Origin: Bifidobacteriaceae bacterium
GTDB taxonomy: Bacteria; Actinomycetota; Actinomycetes; Actinomycetales; WQXJ01
DNA: 64,000 nucleotides
Direction: 5' to 3'
NCBI GenBank assembly: GCA_031267825.1
Contig: JAIRYJ010000007.1
Span: forward strand, 126,001 to 190,000
Shown: one piece after another, positions 44,060 through 51,732 of the stretch
Position numbering within the stretch: position 1 is the stretch's first letter
Layout: each line of letters opens with the position of its first letter
The notes under the pieces: generated by a model
Databases searched by the model: none
What the model was told of the DNA's origin: nothing
Seen by the model: only the letters and a program-made list of their open reading frames with translations
Made by a program: the position numbers and the translations under genes

Positions 44060-44968
44060 GTGTCGCAGTTGCCGCCCGGCGATTCCCCCGGGGACAGTTT
44101 TCCTGGGCCCGGTGCTGGGCGGTTTCCTGTTCCGGGGCCTGAAGGTTTCTCTCCGGCGGGTGCTTTTCCGGATGAGTATCCGGCGGGTGCTTTTCCGGCT
44201 GAGCCTCTGCCCGGATACCTGCCCGGATCACCACCGGTGTACCTTCCTGAACCAGCGCGATGGCCGAGCCCTGAAGATTTCTCTCCTGCCGGTACTTATT
44301 CGGTTGAGCCGCCCGCTCCCGCCGAGGACGCTCCAGTCCAGGCCGGGAGTTCTTGGCCTCAAGATGGGGTCTTCTTGCCACAGGACCAGGCCGCTGTTTC
44401 GCCCTTCGTTCAGCAAGTTTCGCCCGCACCGCCCCCGCCTTATTCAGCTCCAGACTGGCCTGGTGCGGCCGGGCTGACCGCATCACCGCAGCTAGCGCCG
44501 GGAGCGCCAGTGTCAGGTTCGTTAGGCACGCAGTTTCAGATCGCACCGGGTGCTCCGCTGTCCCAGTTTTCCTTGGGAGGGCCTGCCGCCCACTATTCGG
44601 TCTTGCCGTCCACGCCGTTCGCCAGTTCACAGCCGACGCGTTACCGGACGGAGCCGTCCATCGCCGCAGCCGATTCCGCCAACTGGATGGGTTTGCTAGG
44701 GCTGCTGCTCTCAGCGGCAGGCCTCATCTGGATGCTCTGGGGAAGGTCTGAAGTGGCCGCCTTTGTCCTAATCGGCATTGGGATTGTCCCGATTGTGACT
44801 GGAATTGTTTACGGTCACAGAGGGCTCAAGGCGGTCAAACAAGGCCGGGCAAGAAACCGTCTGATAACGACGGTTGGCTTAGTCCTGGGCTACCTCGCGT
44901 TGGGCGTTTGGCTGGTAACCACGGCGGGAATAGTGATCCTTTTCATTCAGCTCATGTCGTATCTGTAG
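44060..44968 (+). CDS. Proline-rich DUF4190-type membrane protein
   Basis: 302 residues from a GTG behind AGGAGG. The first ~210 residues are disordered and rich in Pro, Gly and Ala, with repeats such as PAGAFPDEYPAGAFPAEP. The rest has membrane segments: WMGLLGLLLSAAGLIWML, FVLIGIGIVPIVTGIVYG and TVGLVLGYLALGVWLV. The short HRGLKAVKQG loop between them is typical of DUF4190. Function unknown; such proteins are common in actinobacterial envelopes. Confidence 0.75.
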   Translation: MSQLPPGDSPGDSFPGPGAGRFPVPGPEGFSPAGAFPDEYPAGAFPAEPLPGYLPGSPPVYLPEPARWPSPEDFSPAGTYSVEPPAPAEDAPVQAGSSWPQDGVFLPQDQAAVSPFVQQVSPAPPPPYSAPDWPGAAGLTASPQLAPGAPVSGSLGTQFQIAPGAPLSQFSLGGPAAHYSVLPSTPFASSQPTRYRTEPSIAAADSANWMGLLGLLLSAAGLIWMLWGRSEVAAFVLIGIGIVPIVTGIVYGHRGLKAVKQGRARNRLITTVGLVLGYLALGVWLVTTAGIVILFIQLMSYL

Positions 44969-45040
44969 TCTGACTTGTTCGCCAGGTTTTGCTCTTTTAC
45001 CTGCCTGAATGGTGTGGCGTGGGGTGGTGCGGGATTGGCC

Positions 45041-45068
45041 GAGGCCGTAGGAGAGCACCTGCGGCCTC
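45041..45068 (+). promoter_or_regulatory. Hairpin in the leader of the methyltransferase gene
   Basis: GAGGCCGTAGG (45041-45051) pairs with CCTGCGGCCTC (45058-45068), 11 bp including one G-U, with a 6-nt loop. It ends 15 nt before the ribosome-binding site. It could be the upstream gene's terminator without a U tract, or a leader structure. Confidence 0.45.
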
Positions 45069-45095
45069 TAGGTGGGCAAGGTTAGGATCGCTGCC

Positions 45096-46049
45096 ATGGA
45101 AACGTGGAACCCGGACGGCCCCGACTCTAAACCGCCGAGCCCGGACGGCCCCGGCCCAGGCTTGTGGAAACCGGACGGGCCCGACTTAGTCATTCTGGGG
45201 GACAATGGCGCTGTCTTGCCTGATCTGCCAGATGCCACTTTCCGGATGATCTACCTTGATCCGCCTTTCAATACCGGTAAGACTCAAACCCGGCAGAGCC
45301 TCAAGACCGCTCGCTCTGAATCCGGGCGGCGCATCGGTTTCAAGGGACAGTCCTATGAGACGGTCAAAGGAATTGTCACGTCCTACAATGACGCCTTCGG
45401 CGATTACTGGGCGTTCTTGGAACCTCGGCTAGAACAGGCCTGGCGGCTGCTGACGGCTGATGGGACGCTTTACCTCCACCTTGATTACCGCGAAAGTCAT
45501 TACGCGAAGGTGCTGCTTGACCACATGTTTGGCCGGGATTGTTTCTTGAATGAAATCATCTGGGCTTACGACTATGGTGCCCGCAGCACCAGAAAATGGC
45601 CTACCAAGCACGACACGATCCTGGTTTACGTCAAGAATCCGAAGAATTACTTTTTCAGCGATGCGGAGGTCGAACGTGAACCGTATATGGCGCCTGGCCT
45701 TGTAACCAAGGAGAAAGCCGCCCGAGGCAAACTGCCGACTGATGTCTGGTGGCATACGATCGTCTCACCGACAGGCAAAGAGAAGACCGGTTACGCCACA
45801 CAGAAGCCGGAGGCGGTGGTGCGCCGGATGGTCGCTGCCAGCAGCCAGCCAGGTGATTGGGTGCTCGATTTCTTCGCCGGCAGTGGCACGCTTGGCGCTG
45901 TGGCCAGGCAAATCGGACGGCGGTTTGTTCTGGTGGACAGTAACGCTGAGGCGTTCGCTGTCATGAAGCGCCGCCTTGGGCGGGCGATCGCCGGTCCGCG
46001 CGGCGAGTCCACCAGCACCGTCAAGTTCATCACCGTCGCGGGTCATTAG
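45096..46049 (+). CDS. Site-specific DNA methyltransferase (N6-adenine/N4-cytosine, beta class)
   Basis: 317 residues; ATG chosen because AGGA lies 8 nt upstream. The first ~30 residues are repeats of PDGPxx, unlike the family. Motif IV, DPPF at D55, comes before motif I, DFFAGSGTLGA from D258, which is the beta-class order. The target-recognition region lies between, and TGYATQKPEAVVRRMV is the conserved motif X step. It methylates an exocyclic amine at an unknown site. No nuclease gene is adjacent. Confidence 0.87.
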   Translation: METWNPDGPDSKPPSPDGPGPGLWKPDGPDLVILGDNGAVLPDLPDATFRMIYLDPPFNTGKTQTRQSLKTARSESGRRIGFKGQSYETVKGIVTSYNDAFGDYWAFLEPRLEQAWRLLTADGTLYLHLDYRESHYAKVLLDHMFGRDCFLNEIIWAYDYGARSTRKWPTKHDTILVYVKNPKNYFFSDAEVEREPYMAPGLVTKEKAARGKLPTDVWWHTIVSPTGKEKTGYATQKPEAVVRRMVAASSQPGDWVLDFFAGSGTLGAVARQIGRRFVLVDSNAEAFAVMKRRLGRAIAGPRGESTSTVKFITVAGH

Positions 46050-46104
46050 TTGGGCGGACCCGCCGGTACGTCTTGCGTCAGCTTTCGCTCGGTTTGGGTG
46101 GTTT

Positions 46105-46118
46105 GGACGATGCCGTCC
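46105..46118 (+). repeat. GGACGATGCCGTCC motif, intergenic copy
   Basis: The full 14-base form, GGACG-ATGC-CGTCC, is a perfect 5-bp inverted repeat. Two other copies of this form lie in coding sequence (25466, 50296). Confidence 0.6.
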
Positions 46119-46200
46119 CTACCAGTTGCCCAGTACGGCCAGTCCGCTGGGAAGAGTGAGCCCGCGAAGGGCGTTGTCCAAAATCCTTCGGCTATTAGAG

Positions 46201-47133
46201 TCAGGGCCGCGGCCCAGCTGGGTGGTTGACGACATGTTCGGCGATGGCGCCATCAATGTTGAGGCGGATTTTGTCGCTGGAGGGATCTTGTGGCGGCAGT
46301 GACAGTAGCTCAACTATCCCATCTGGAGCGTAGTAGAAGGCGTAGGGGCAAACCCAGTCGCCTTCTTCGGCTGACCGCTTACCCATGGCCCAGGTTAGCT
46401 GGGCGAACTGGTTCAGTGCGATCGCCCAGCCATCGCGGATGATCTGGTAAACCAAGGTGTTGCTGCGCGGGATGGCGAAGGCTAAGCCGAAGGGTGCCGG
46501 GCCGGTGACGGCCGGAACCAAGGCAGCAAGATTGGCGGCTTTGGAAGCGATGAAAACCGATTCGCCGGTGATCTCCCAGATCTGGCCGGAATCATCCAGG
46601 GCGACGTGCTGATCGAAAGGCTCGGCATCGGTGTTGGCCTGGCCTTGGGCGAACAGTTCATCTAGCGGTAATGCCAGATTGTCGACTGAGTCCTCAGTTA
46701 AACGCAATAGGGCTTCCGAATAGTCGAGGCACAAGATTTGTCCAACAAGGCTGAACGGTCGGCGGGCGTAAGGGTATGGTTCTAGGCCGCCGTACATGCT
46801 TGAGATTAGGCGTGTACGTATCCGTTGACGCAGTTCCGCCGCGTCCATTTCGGCGGGGTCTGGCAGGTCGATTACGGCAAGGGTGGAATCGACCCATCGT
46901 TCGATCATCTCCGCCAGGTCTTTTGGGGTGGTTTGGGCGGCGGTGGCGTAGAGCCGGTTCAGGCTGTAGAACTGGTCACCGGAGAAGACCACATAGTCGT
47001 GGCCTTCTTCAGTGGTTATCCGCCCGTCCCGGCCCCGCTTGGCCAGTTCTCCCATGACCGCCTGGCGGACCATTTCTGGCCGCACGCCTCCGATCTGTCC
47101 CGCGCGGTGTCCTTTGCGTTTGAAAAGTGCCAT
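46201..47133 (-). CDS. Protein of unknown function
   Basis: 310 residues from the ATG behind ATAGGAGA; the frame extends upstream to 47178 without a site. It begins MALFKRKGHRAGQ. No signal or membrane segment is seen, and I cannot assign a family. Two ~130-residue parts look alpha/beta: 'GHDYVVFSGDQFYSLNRLYA' and 'GPAPFGLAFAIPRSNTLVYQ'. Its style (domain of unknown fold about polypeptide surface use) recalls DUF1444-like proteins, but this is weak. It is transcribed away from the SDR gene. Confidence 0.7.
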   Translation of the reverse strand: MALFKRKGHRAGQIGGVRPEMVRQAVMGELAKRGRDGRITTEEGHDYVVFSGDQFYSLNRLYATAAQTTPKDLAEMIERWVDSTLAVIDLPDPAEMDAAELRQRIRTRLISSMYGGLEPYPYARRPFSLVGQILCLDYSEALLRLTEDSVDNLALPLDELFAQGQANTDAEPFDQHVALDDSGQIWEITGESVFIASKAANLAALVPAVTGPAPFGLAFAIPRSNTLVYQIIRDGWAIALNQFAQLTWAMGKRSAEEGDWVCPYAFYYAPDGIVELLSLPPQDPSSDKIRLNIDGAIAEHVVNHPAGPRP

Positions 47134-47204
47134 GTCGGTTCTCCTATCTTGGCGAGTCAAAGCAATTGTCCCAGTCATGGTTCAAGAGCGGAATGAACTG
47201 CCCG

Positions 47205-47280
47205 ATAGTTTGATGTCGAGGCAACCGCAAACTAATTCCTCCGGGGAATTAAGTGTCGGATAGTTTGATGTCGAGGTAAT
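47205..47280. repeat. Palindrome between two 21-bp direct repeats
   Basis: GATAGTTTGATGTCGAGGCA at 47205 recurs at 47260 with one change (21 bp each). AATTCC-TCCGG-GGAATT lies between at 47235-47251. The inner part repeats the 11198-11245 element in the opposite orientation. It sits between divergent genes, so it could be a shared regulatory site or a REP/MITE-type insertion. Confidence 0.7.
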
Positions 47281-47382
47281 GGGAGCGGCGGCCAACCGAC
47301 AACCCAGGAACCCAGTGACGTTGGGCGCCAGGGACCGCTCTGAGATGGCCAAAGGGTTGGCAACGCGGAAGACTAGTGGGCC

Positions 47383-48438
47383 ATGAAGATCCTTTTGCTG
47401 GGTGGTACCCAGTGGGTTGGTCGCGCCTTGGCGGAGGCTTGCCTCGGAGCGGGTCACAGTGTCACTTGTGTGGCGCGGGGCGCTGATGTGCCCGCTGGCG
47501 CGAAGCTGGTGCGGGCCGATCGTTATAACCGCGGGGCATTGGCCACCGTTGCCGCCAGCTCCTGGGACGCCGTCTTGGATGTTGCCACCCAACCGGGGCA
47601 TGTCCGCCGGGCGGTACGTGATCTGTCAGGCGTGGCGGGCCTTTACCTGTTCGTTTCGACTTGCGGTGTTTACGCCTCGCTGGCTGAGGCCGGCGTTGAC
47701 GAGGCCGCACCAGTGGTGGAACCGCTGAGCTGCGATGTGATGCCATCACTGGATCAATATGGGTCGGCCAAGGTGGCGTGTGAGCTGGCGGTGCGTCAAG
47801 GGTTCGGCCCGGCCCGGTCCTTGATTGTGCGGCCAGGCCTGATTGGCGGGCCGGGTGATCCGACAGGACGGACAACCTATTGGCCAGCTCGTTTCGCCTG
47901 GCCGGTCGGTGGCGGCAAGCAGGTGCTGGTGCCGGATGAGCCGGACCTCCCGACGTCCGTCATAGACGTGCGTGACTTGGCCGCTTGGATTGTCCGCCTA
48001 CTTCAGGCCGCGGCGGAAGCTGATGGCGCGGCCGATGGATCGGCCGCGACCGGTCAAGGCCGCGTGTACAACGCGGTGGGTGATTCTGTGCCACTCGGCC
48101 GTCACCTTGAATTGGCCCGGTCGGCCGCTCAATCAGACGCTGAGATGGTCCGGGCCAGTTCCGCTTGGCTGATCGAACACGGAGTGTCACCGTGGTCTGG
48201 TCTACGATCCTTGCCGTTGTGGCTGACTGATGATCGGCTGCGCGGCCTGGGTTGCTTGTCGAATGCCCAGGCCCGCGCGGCGGGCCTGGTTCTGCGGCCG
48301 TTGGCTCAGACCCTGGCCGATTCTCTCCGCCAGATCAGGCCGGGCGGCTCGCCGTTTGTTGGTCGGCGGGCCGCTCCGGCTGGTTTGAGTGATATGTATG
48401 AGTTGCCGTTGCTAATTGAACTGGCTCAGACCGCATGA
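47383..48438 (+). CDS. NAD-dependent epimerase/dehydratase-like SDR protein
   Basis: 351 residues. An N-terminal Rossmann motif (ILLLGGTQWVGRALAEACL) and a QYGSAK site with the Y-x3-K catalytic pair place it in the extended/atypical SDR family. FVSTCGVYA supplies the Ser-Thr step. The substrate is unknown. There is no clear ribosome-binding site before the ATG, so it may be leaderless. A low-complexity Ala/Asp insert lies near residue 212. Confidence 0.82.
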   Translation: MKILLLGGTQWVGRALAEACLGAGHSVTCVARGADVPAGAKLVRADRYNRGALATVAASSWDAVLDVATQPGHVRRAVRDLSGVAGLYLFVSTCGVYASLAEAGVDEAAPVVEPLSCDVMPSLDQYGSAKVACELAVRQGFGPARSLIVRPGLIGGPGDPTGRTTYWPARFAWPVGGGKQVLVPDEPDLPTSVIDVRDLAAWIVRLLQAAAEADGAADGSAATGQGRVYNAVGDSVPLGRHLELARSAAQSDAEMVRASSAWLIEHGVSPWSGLRSLPLWLTDDRLRGLGCLSNAQARAAGLVLRPLAQTLADSLRQIRPGGSPFVGRRAAPAGLSDMYELPLLIELAQTA

Positions 48439-48523
48439 ACCCGGCCGACCGCGGTCAGTTGGTTCAGGCCGGTTGAGATCGGCGGCCCGTGGTTGGCCGG
48501 TTCAGGCCGGAGTTGGGGTTGGT

Positions 48524-49309
48524 TCAGGCTGGCAGCATCGGCAAGTGAGCCATTGGCACGGCACACTCGATCGCCAGGGCGACTGCAGCGTCTGGGGGAA
48601 TGACGGACTGGGCTTGATCAATCGCCTGCTGCAGTGCGATGGCGTATAGAACTGGCCATTCCTCGGGTATGGCGCAGCACAGGCCGAGCAGTGGCAGGAA
48701 CCGTGGCCACGCGTGTTGTACGATGTCAAGAGCTGAATTGTGGCCGAGTGAGAGGCCTTGCGGTAGGCGCGGCTGGCCGAATTCGGGGCTGCCGATCGAC
48801 TTGGCGACATGCTGCACAGTGTCTAGGACATCAGGCATGGGTTGGTCAGTCTTGGCTTTACCGATCGCCAAAGTTAGGCCCCAGACCGAGTATTGGTCTT
48901 CAAGCAGCAGCTTGTTCATTGGGTCGCTAAACGGGTAGGTGGTGCCGTCATCGGTCTGCACCAGCGCGAACACGCTTTGAACCGGATGGCGGCCGTTGAC
49001 GACTAGTGATTCCCAGGTGGCGGCCTGGCAAGCGAATCCGCTCAGCATGGCGGGAACACCGACCAATAGTTCCGCCCGCACACCGTGCGGGTCGGTTTGC
49101 AGGACTTTGATCAAGCTACGTAGCAGCAGCGTGGCGCCGGTCTTGACGCCAATCATCGCGTCGGTTTCGCGTTGCAGGCGGATCTGACGGCCGAAGGCCT
49201 GGTCAGCGGCGGGAAATTGAGGATCGTCAGGAGATGGTGGCGCGGTCGGGAGCATTGGCCGGACTGGCCAAGGCGATGGCTCGCCGAACTGAGGTGGAGT
49301 GGCTGTCAT
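48524..49309 (-). CDS. Protein of unknown function
   Basis: 261 residues; ATG behind GGAAGGGGAA. A Pro-rich N-terminus (~30 residues) is followed by a mostly helical globular part (IGVKTGATLLLRSLIKVLQT, ELLVGVPAMLSGFACQAA). There is no signal peptide or catalytic motif that I recognise. It lies back to back with the zinc lipoprotein gene and could share its upstream region. Confidence 0.65.
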   Translation of the reverse strand: MTATPPQFGEPSPWPVRPMLPTAPPSPDDPQFPAADQAFGRQIRLQRETDAMIGVKTGATLLLRSLIKVLQTDPHGVRAELLVGVPAMLSGFACQAATWESLVVNGRHPVQSVFALVQTDDGTTYPFSDPMNKLLLEDQYSVWGLTLAIGKAKTDQPMPDVLDTVQHVAKSIGSPEFGQPRLPQGLSLGHNSALDIVQHAWPRFLPLLGLCCAIPEEWPVLYAIALQQAIDQAQSVIPPDAAVALAIECAVPMAHLPMLPA

Positions 49310-49405
49310 GGCGTTCCCCTTCCGCTGCCCCGTGGCGTGGAGTTCCTGCTAACAGGCTATCTCTCGGCGGGCGAGCCACCCAAACCCGGGCCCAATGAGA
49401 ATGAG

Positions 49406-49437
49406 AATGCGAATGAGTCGCATTAGCGTGTTATGAT
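49406..49437 (+). promoter_or_regulatory. Zur-like palindrome and -10 box
   Basis: AATGCGA-ATGAG-TCGCATT (49406-49424) is a perfect 7-bp inverted repeat, preceded by GAGAATGAGAATG. TATGAT at 49432-49437 is a good -10 box, so the palindrome fills the promoter spacer and should block transcription when bound. Given the zinc gene downstream, Zur is the likely repressor (inference). Confidence 0.55.
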
Positions 49438-49591
49438 TCCTCCGGTTGATCAGGCGGCCCAACCGCCAGGTAGGTAAGCCGCCAAACGGCCGGTCGCTCT
49501 TGACGGCTCCCGGTCGGCACAGCCGTTGGCCGACCAATCCGGCGGTCCAGCGTCAACTGGTCAGCCGCTCCAGCAAACCAACCGAAAGGAG

Positions 49592-50944
49592 ATGCGAGTC
49601 TGCTCGCACCGCGAAATGCAAAAGGCAGCCCCAACTTTCAAACCAATCCATCCTTCGGCCGCGCCGCGGGCCAGATTCTGGGCCGCAGCCCTAGCCGCAG
49701 GAACGATCACCCTGTCACTTAGCGGCTGCGGAACTCAAGCCGAACCCGAAACCGGTGGGTCGGCATCGTCCACGGCGCAAGAAGAAACCTACGAATCAGA
49801 CGCCGCTGAAGTAGCGGCCGCCGCCCCCCGGCTCGTCATCACCTACGACGGCGGCCTCCAAGTACTCGACGCCCTAACCCTCGAACTAGTCGCTGACCTG
49901 CCACTAGATGGCTTCAACCGGGTCAACCCAGCCGGCGACCAGCGCCACGTCATGGTCTCGGTCGGGGGCGGCTTCAGACTGCTGGACAGCGGTTCCTACG
50001 CCGTCGCCCACGGCGATCACGCGCACTACTACGCTGCCGCGCCAATCCTGGAGGACGGGATCGCCTACCCGGCCGAACGCCCAGGCCACGTTGTGCCGCA
50101 CGACGATCTGACCGCCCTATTCGATGACGCGACCGGCCACGTTGTGATCCTCGAAGCTGATGACCTCGACAATGTTGTCCGCCAATACCAGGCTCCGGCA
50201 GCCCATCACGGCGTGGCGGTGGCCTTACCAGACGGGACGCTGCTCGTCTCGCAGGGCACAGAAGAGTCCCGCAACGGGTTGGTTGCCCTAGACGCGGACG
50301 ATGCCGTCCAAGCGGAATCCAGCCAATGCCCGGGTATTCACGGGGAAGGCGTGGCTTCAGGGGAGGCCGCGGTCTTTGGCTGCCAAGGTGGCGCCCTGAT
50401 CTATTCCGACGGGACGATCAGCTTCAGCCCAGCCCCAGAGGCCGACGGCCAGATCAGCACCCTGGCTGCGACTGAGGATTCGGCGGTGGCACTAGGTAAC
50501 TATCAAGTGGCCGGGTCGGATGCTCCAGCTACCCGAGTCTCGCTCATCGACACGGCCGCCAAATCGGTTGTGACAGTTGATATTGGTGTGCCCTATTCTG
50601 GCCGAGGCTTGGCACGGACTGATGACGGCGTGGCGTTGGTCTTAGGCACCGACGGCAAACTGCATCTGATTGATCCGGATTCAGCTCAGGAAACAGCCGC
50701 TTACCAGGTGATTGATCCGTTTGAGCTGCCGCAAAACTGGCAGGATCCGGTACCTGGCCTGCTGGTGCTGGAAGGCATGGTTTATGTGACTGATCCGGCC
50801 ACGCGATCGATCCAGATTGTTGATCCAGCCACTGGGTCGATCTGGCGCTCGGGCAAGATCAGCGTGGTTCCGAATGAGATGGCTGGTGTCAGTGGTCTAG
50901 GCGCCGGAGAACACGACCACTCTGACCACGAGGAAGAAGACTAA
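49592..50944 (+). CDS. aztD: AztD-like zinc-binding lipoprotein
   Basis: About 450 residues. The signal peptide ends in the lipobox SLSGC. The mature part is a beta-propeller like the zinc metallochaperone AztD: APAAHHGVAVALPDGTLLVS, CPGIHGEGVASGEAAVFGC, DPFELPQNWQDPVPGLLVLE. The end is His/Asp/Glu-rich (GEHDHSDHEEED), suited to zinc. AztD hands zinc to the AztC importer protein outside the cell; no aztABC genes are in the window. The start is uncertain: AAAGGAG touches the ATG at 49592, and another ATG lies at 49616. The GGSASSTA linker carries a GGACGATGCCG motif. Confidence 0.75.
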   Translation: MRVCSHREMQKAAPTFKPIHPSAAPRARFWAAALAAGTITLSLSGCGTQAEPETGGSASSTAQEETYESDAAEVAAAAPRLVITYDGGLQVLDALTLELVADLPLDGFNRVNPAGDQRHVMVSVGGGFRLLDSGSYAVAHGDHAHYYAAAPILEDGIAYPAERPGHVVPHDDLTALFDDATGHVVILEADDLDNVVRQYQAPAAHHGVAVALPDGTLLVSQGTEESRNGLVALDADDAVQAESSQCPGIHGEGVASGEAAVFGCQGGALIYSDGTISFSPAPEADGQISTLAATEDSAVALGNYQVAGSDAPATRVSLIDTAAKSVVTVDIGVPYSGRGLARTDDGVALVLGTDGKLHLIDPDSAQETAAYQVIDPFELPQNWQDPVPGLLVLEGMVYVTDPATRSIQIVDPATGSIWRSGKISVVPNEMAGVSGLGAGEHDHSDHEEED

Positions 50945-51090
50945 CTGGGTCTGCCTCTGGGGCCGTGGCTAGGGGCGCGGTCCCAGAGGCTAGTGGTGGT
51001 GGCGGGGCCGGGCGCGCTGTGCCCGGCCCCGTATGGTTTGTGGCGGCGGAAGCTGGCCGGTCTAGTGGGTCGGCGTGTAGCGTTACCCGC

Positions 51091-51711
51091 ATGAGTCAAC
51101 TGGCAATTGATTGGAGCCAATACTCCGGAGCGTTGGGTCGGCTCATCGCCGGGGCGTTCGTCGTCACCATTGGGATCGTGTTGACCACGCTGGTAAGGCG
51201 CTTGCGGCGGCGCCGTCTGGAACGAGGCGTCAGCATCGCACCCAGGCCCGATGGGTCTTTGTTCACGGTTAAGTATGGCAAGTGGCAAAGCCGGGCGCTG
51301 ACTGTGGTGGCCGTATCAGTCGGATTGATCGGCGCCTTCATGGCTGTCATGGGGTTTGCCACACGCGAAGGGGATTCAGGCGTTGAAATGGCCTGGGTTG
51401 GGCTGTCGATGGTCGCTTTGAGTGTGGTGTTGGTCGACATGGCGGCCAGAGTGAAACGCTTCCAGGTCGATGGCTACGCTGATTGCCTGGTAGTTCAGCC
51501 GATGTACGGCTCTCCACGTCAGCTAACACCAGGACAGTTCACCGCTTTCAAAGCCGAGGGCTCAAGGGTTGGTGGTATCCGGGTCTTGGCTGGCCGCAAG
51601 GCTGTGCTGACCATGACCCGGTTGGCCCAAGGCTACGAGAACGCTTTGATTTGGTTACAGGCGGTGCGGCCGGATCTGGAAGTGCCGGCCGGTTCTGAAC
51701 CACTGATCTGA
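51091..51711 (+). CDS. Membrane protein of unknown function
   Basis: 206 residues from ATG 51091; the frame opens at 50965 but the extra residues are low-complexity. Segments LIAGAFVVTIGIVLTTLV, LTVVAVSVGLIGAFMAVM and VGLSMVALSVVLVDMA span the membrane. The C-terminal ~70 residues (QVDGYADCLVVQPMYGSPRQ) look like a small cytoplasmic beta domain. No family recognised. It is convergent with the fructuronate reductase gene, with 21 bp between. Confidence 0.65.
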   Translation: MSQLAIDWSQYSGALGRLIAGAFVVTIGIVLTTLVRRLRRRRLERGVSIAPRPDGSLFTVKYGKWQSRALTVVAVSVGLIGAFMAVMGFATREGDSGVEMAWVGLSMVALSVVLVDMAARVKRFQVDGYADCLVVQPMYGSPRQLTPGQFTAFKAEGSRVGGIRVLAGRKAVLTMTRLAQGYENALIWLQAVRPDLEVPAGSEPLI

Positions 51712-51732
51712 AGGGTGCCGCCCAACACTCTT

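Noticed and set aside
43662-44630. 322-residue minus-strand frame
   Set aside because: It is a shadow of the proline-rich DUF4190 gene and the GT-rich spacer; its sequence is only Arg/Pro/Ala bias.
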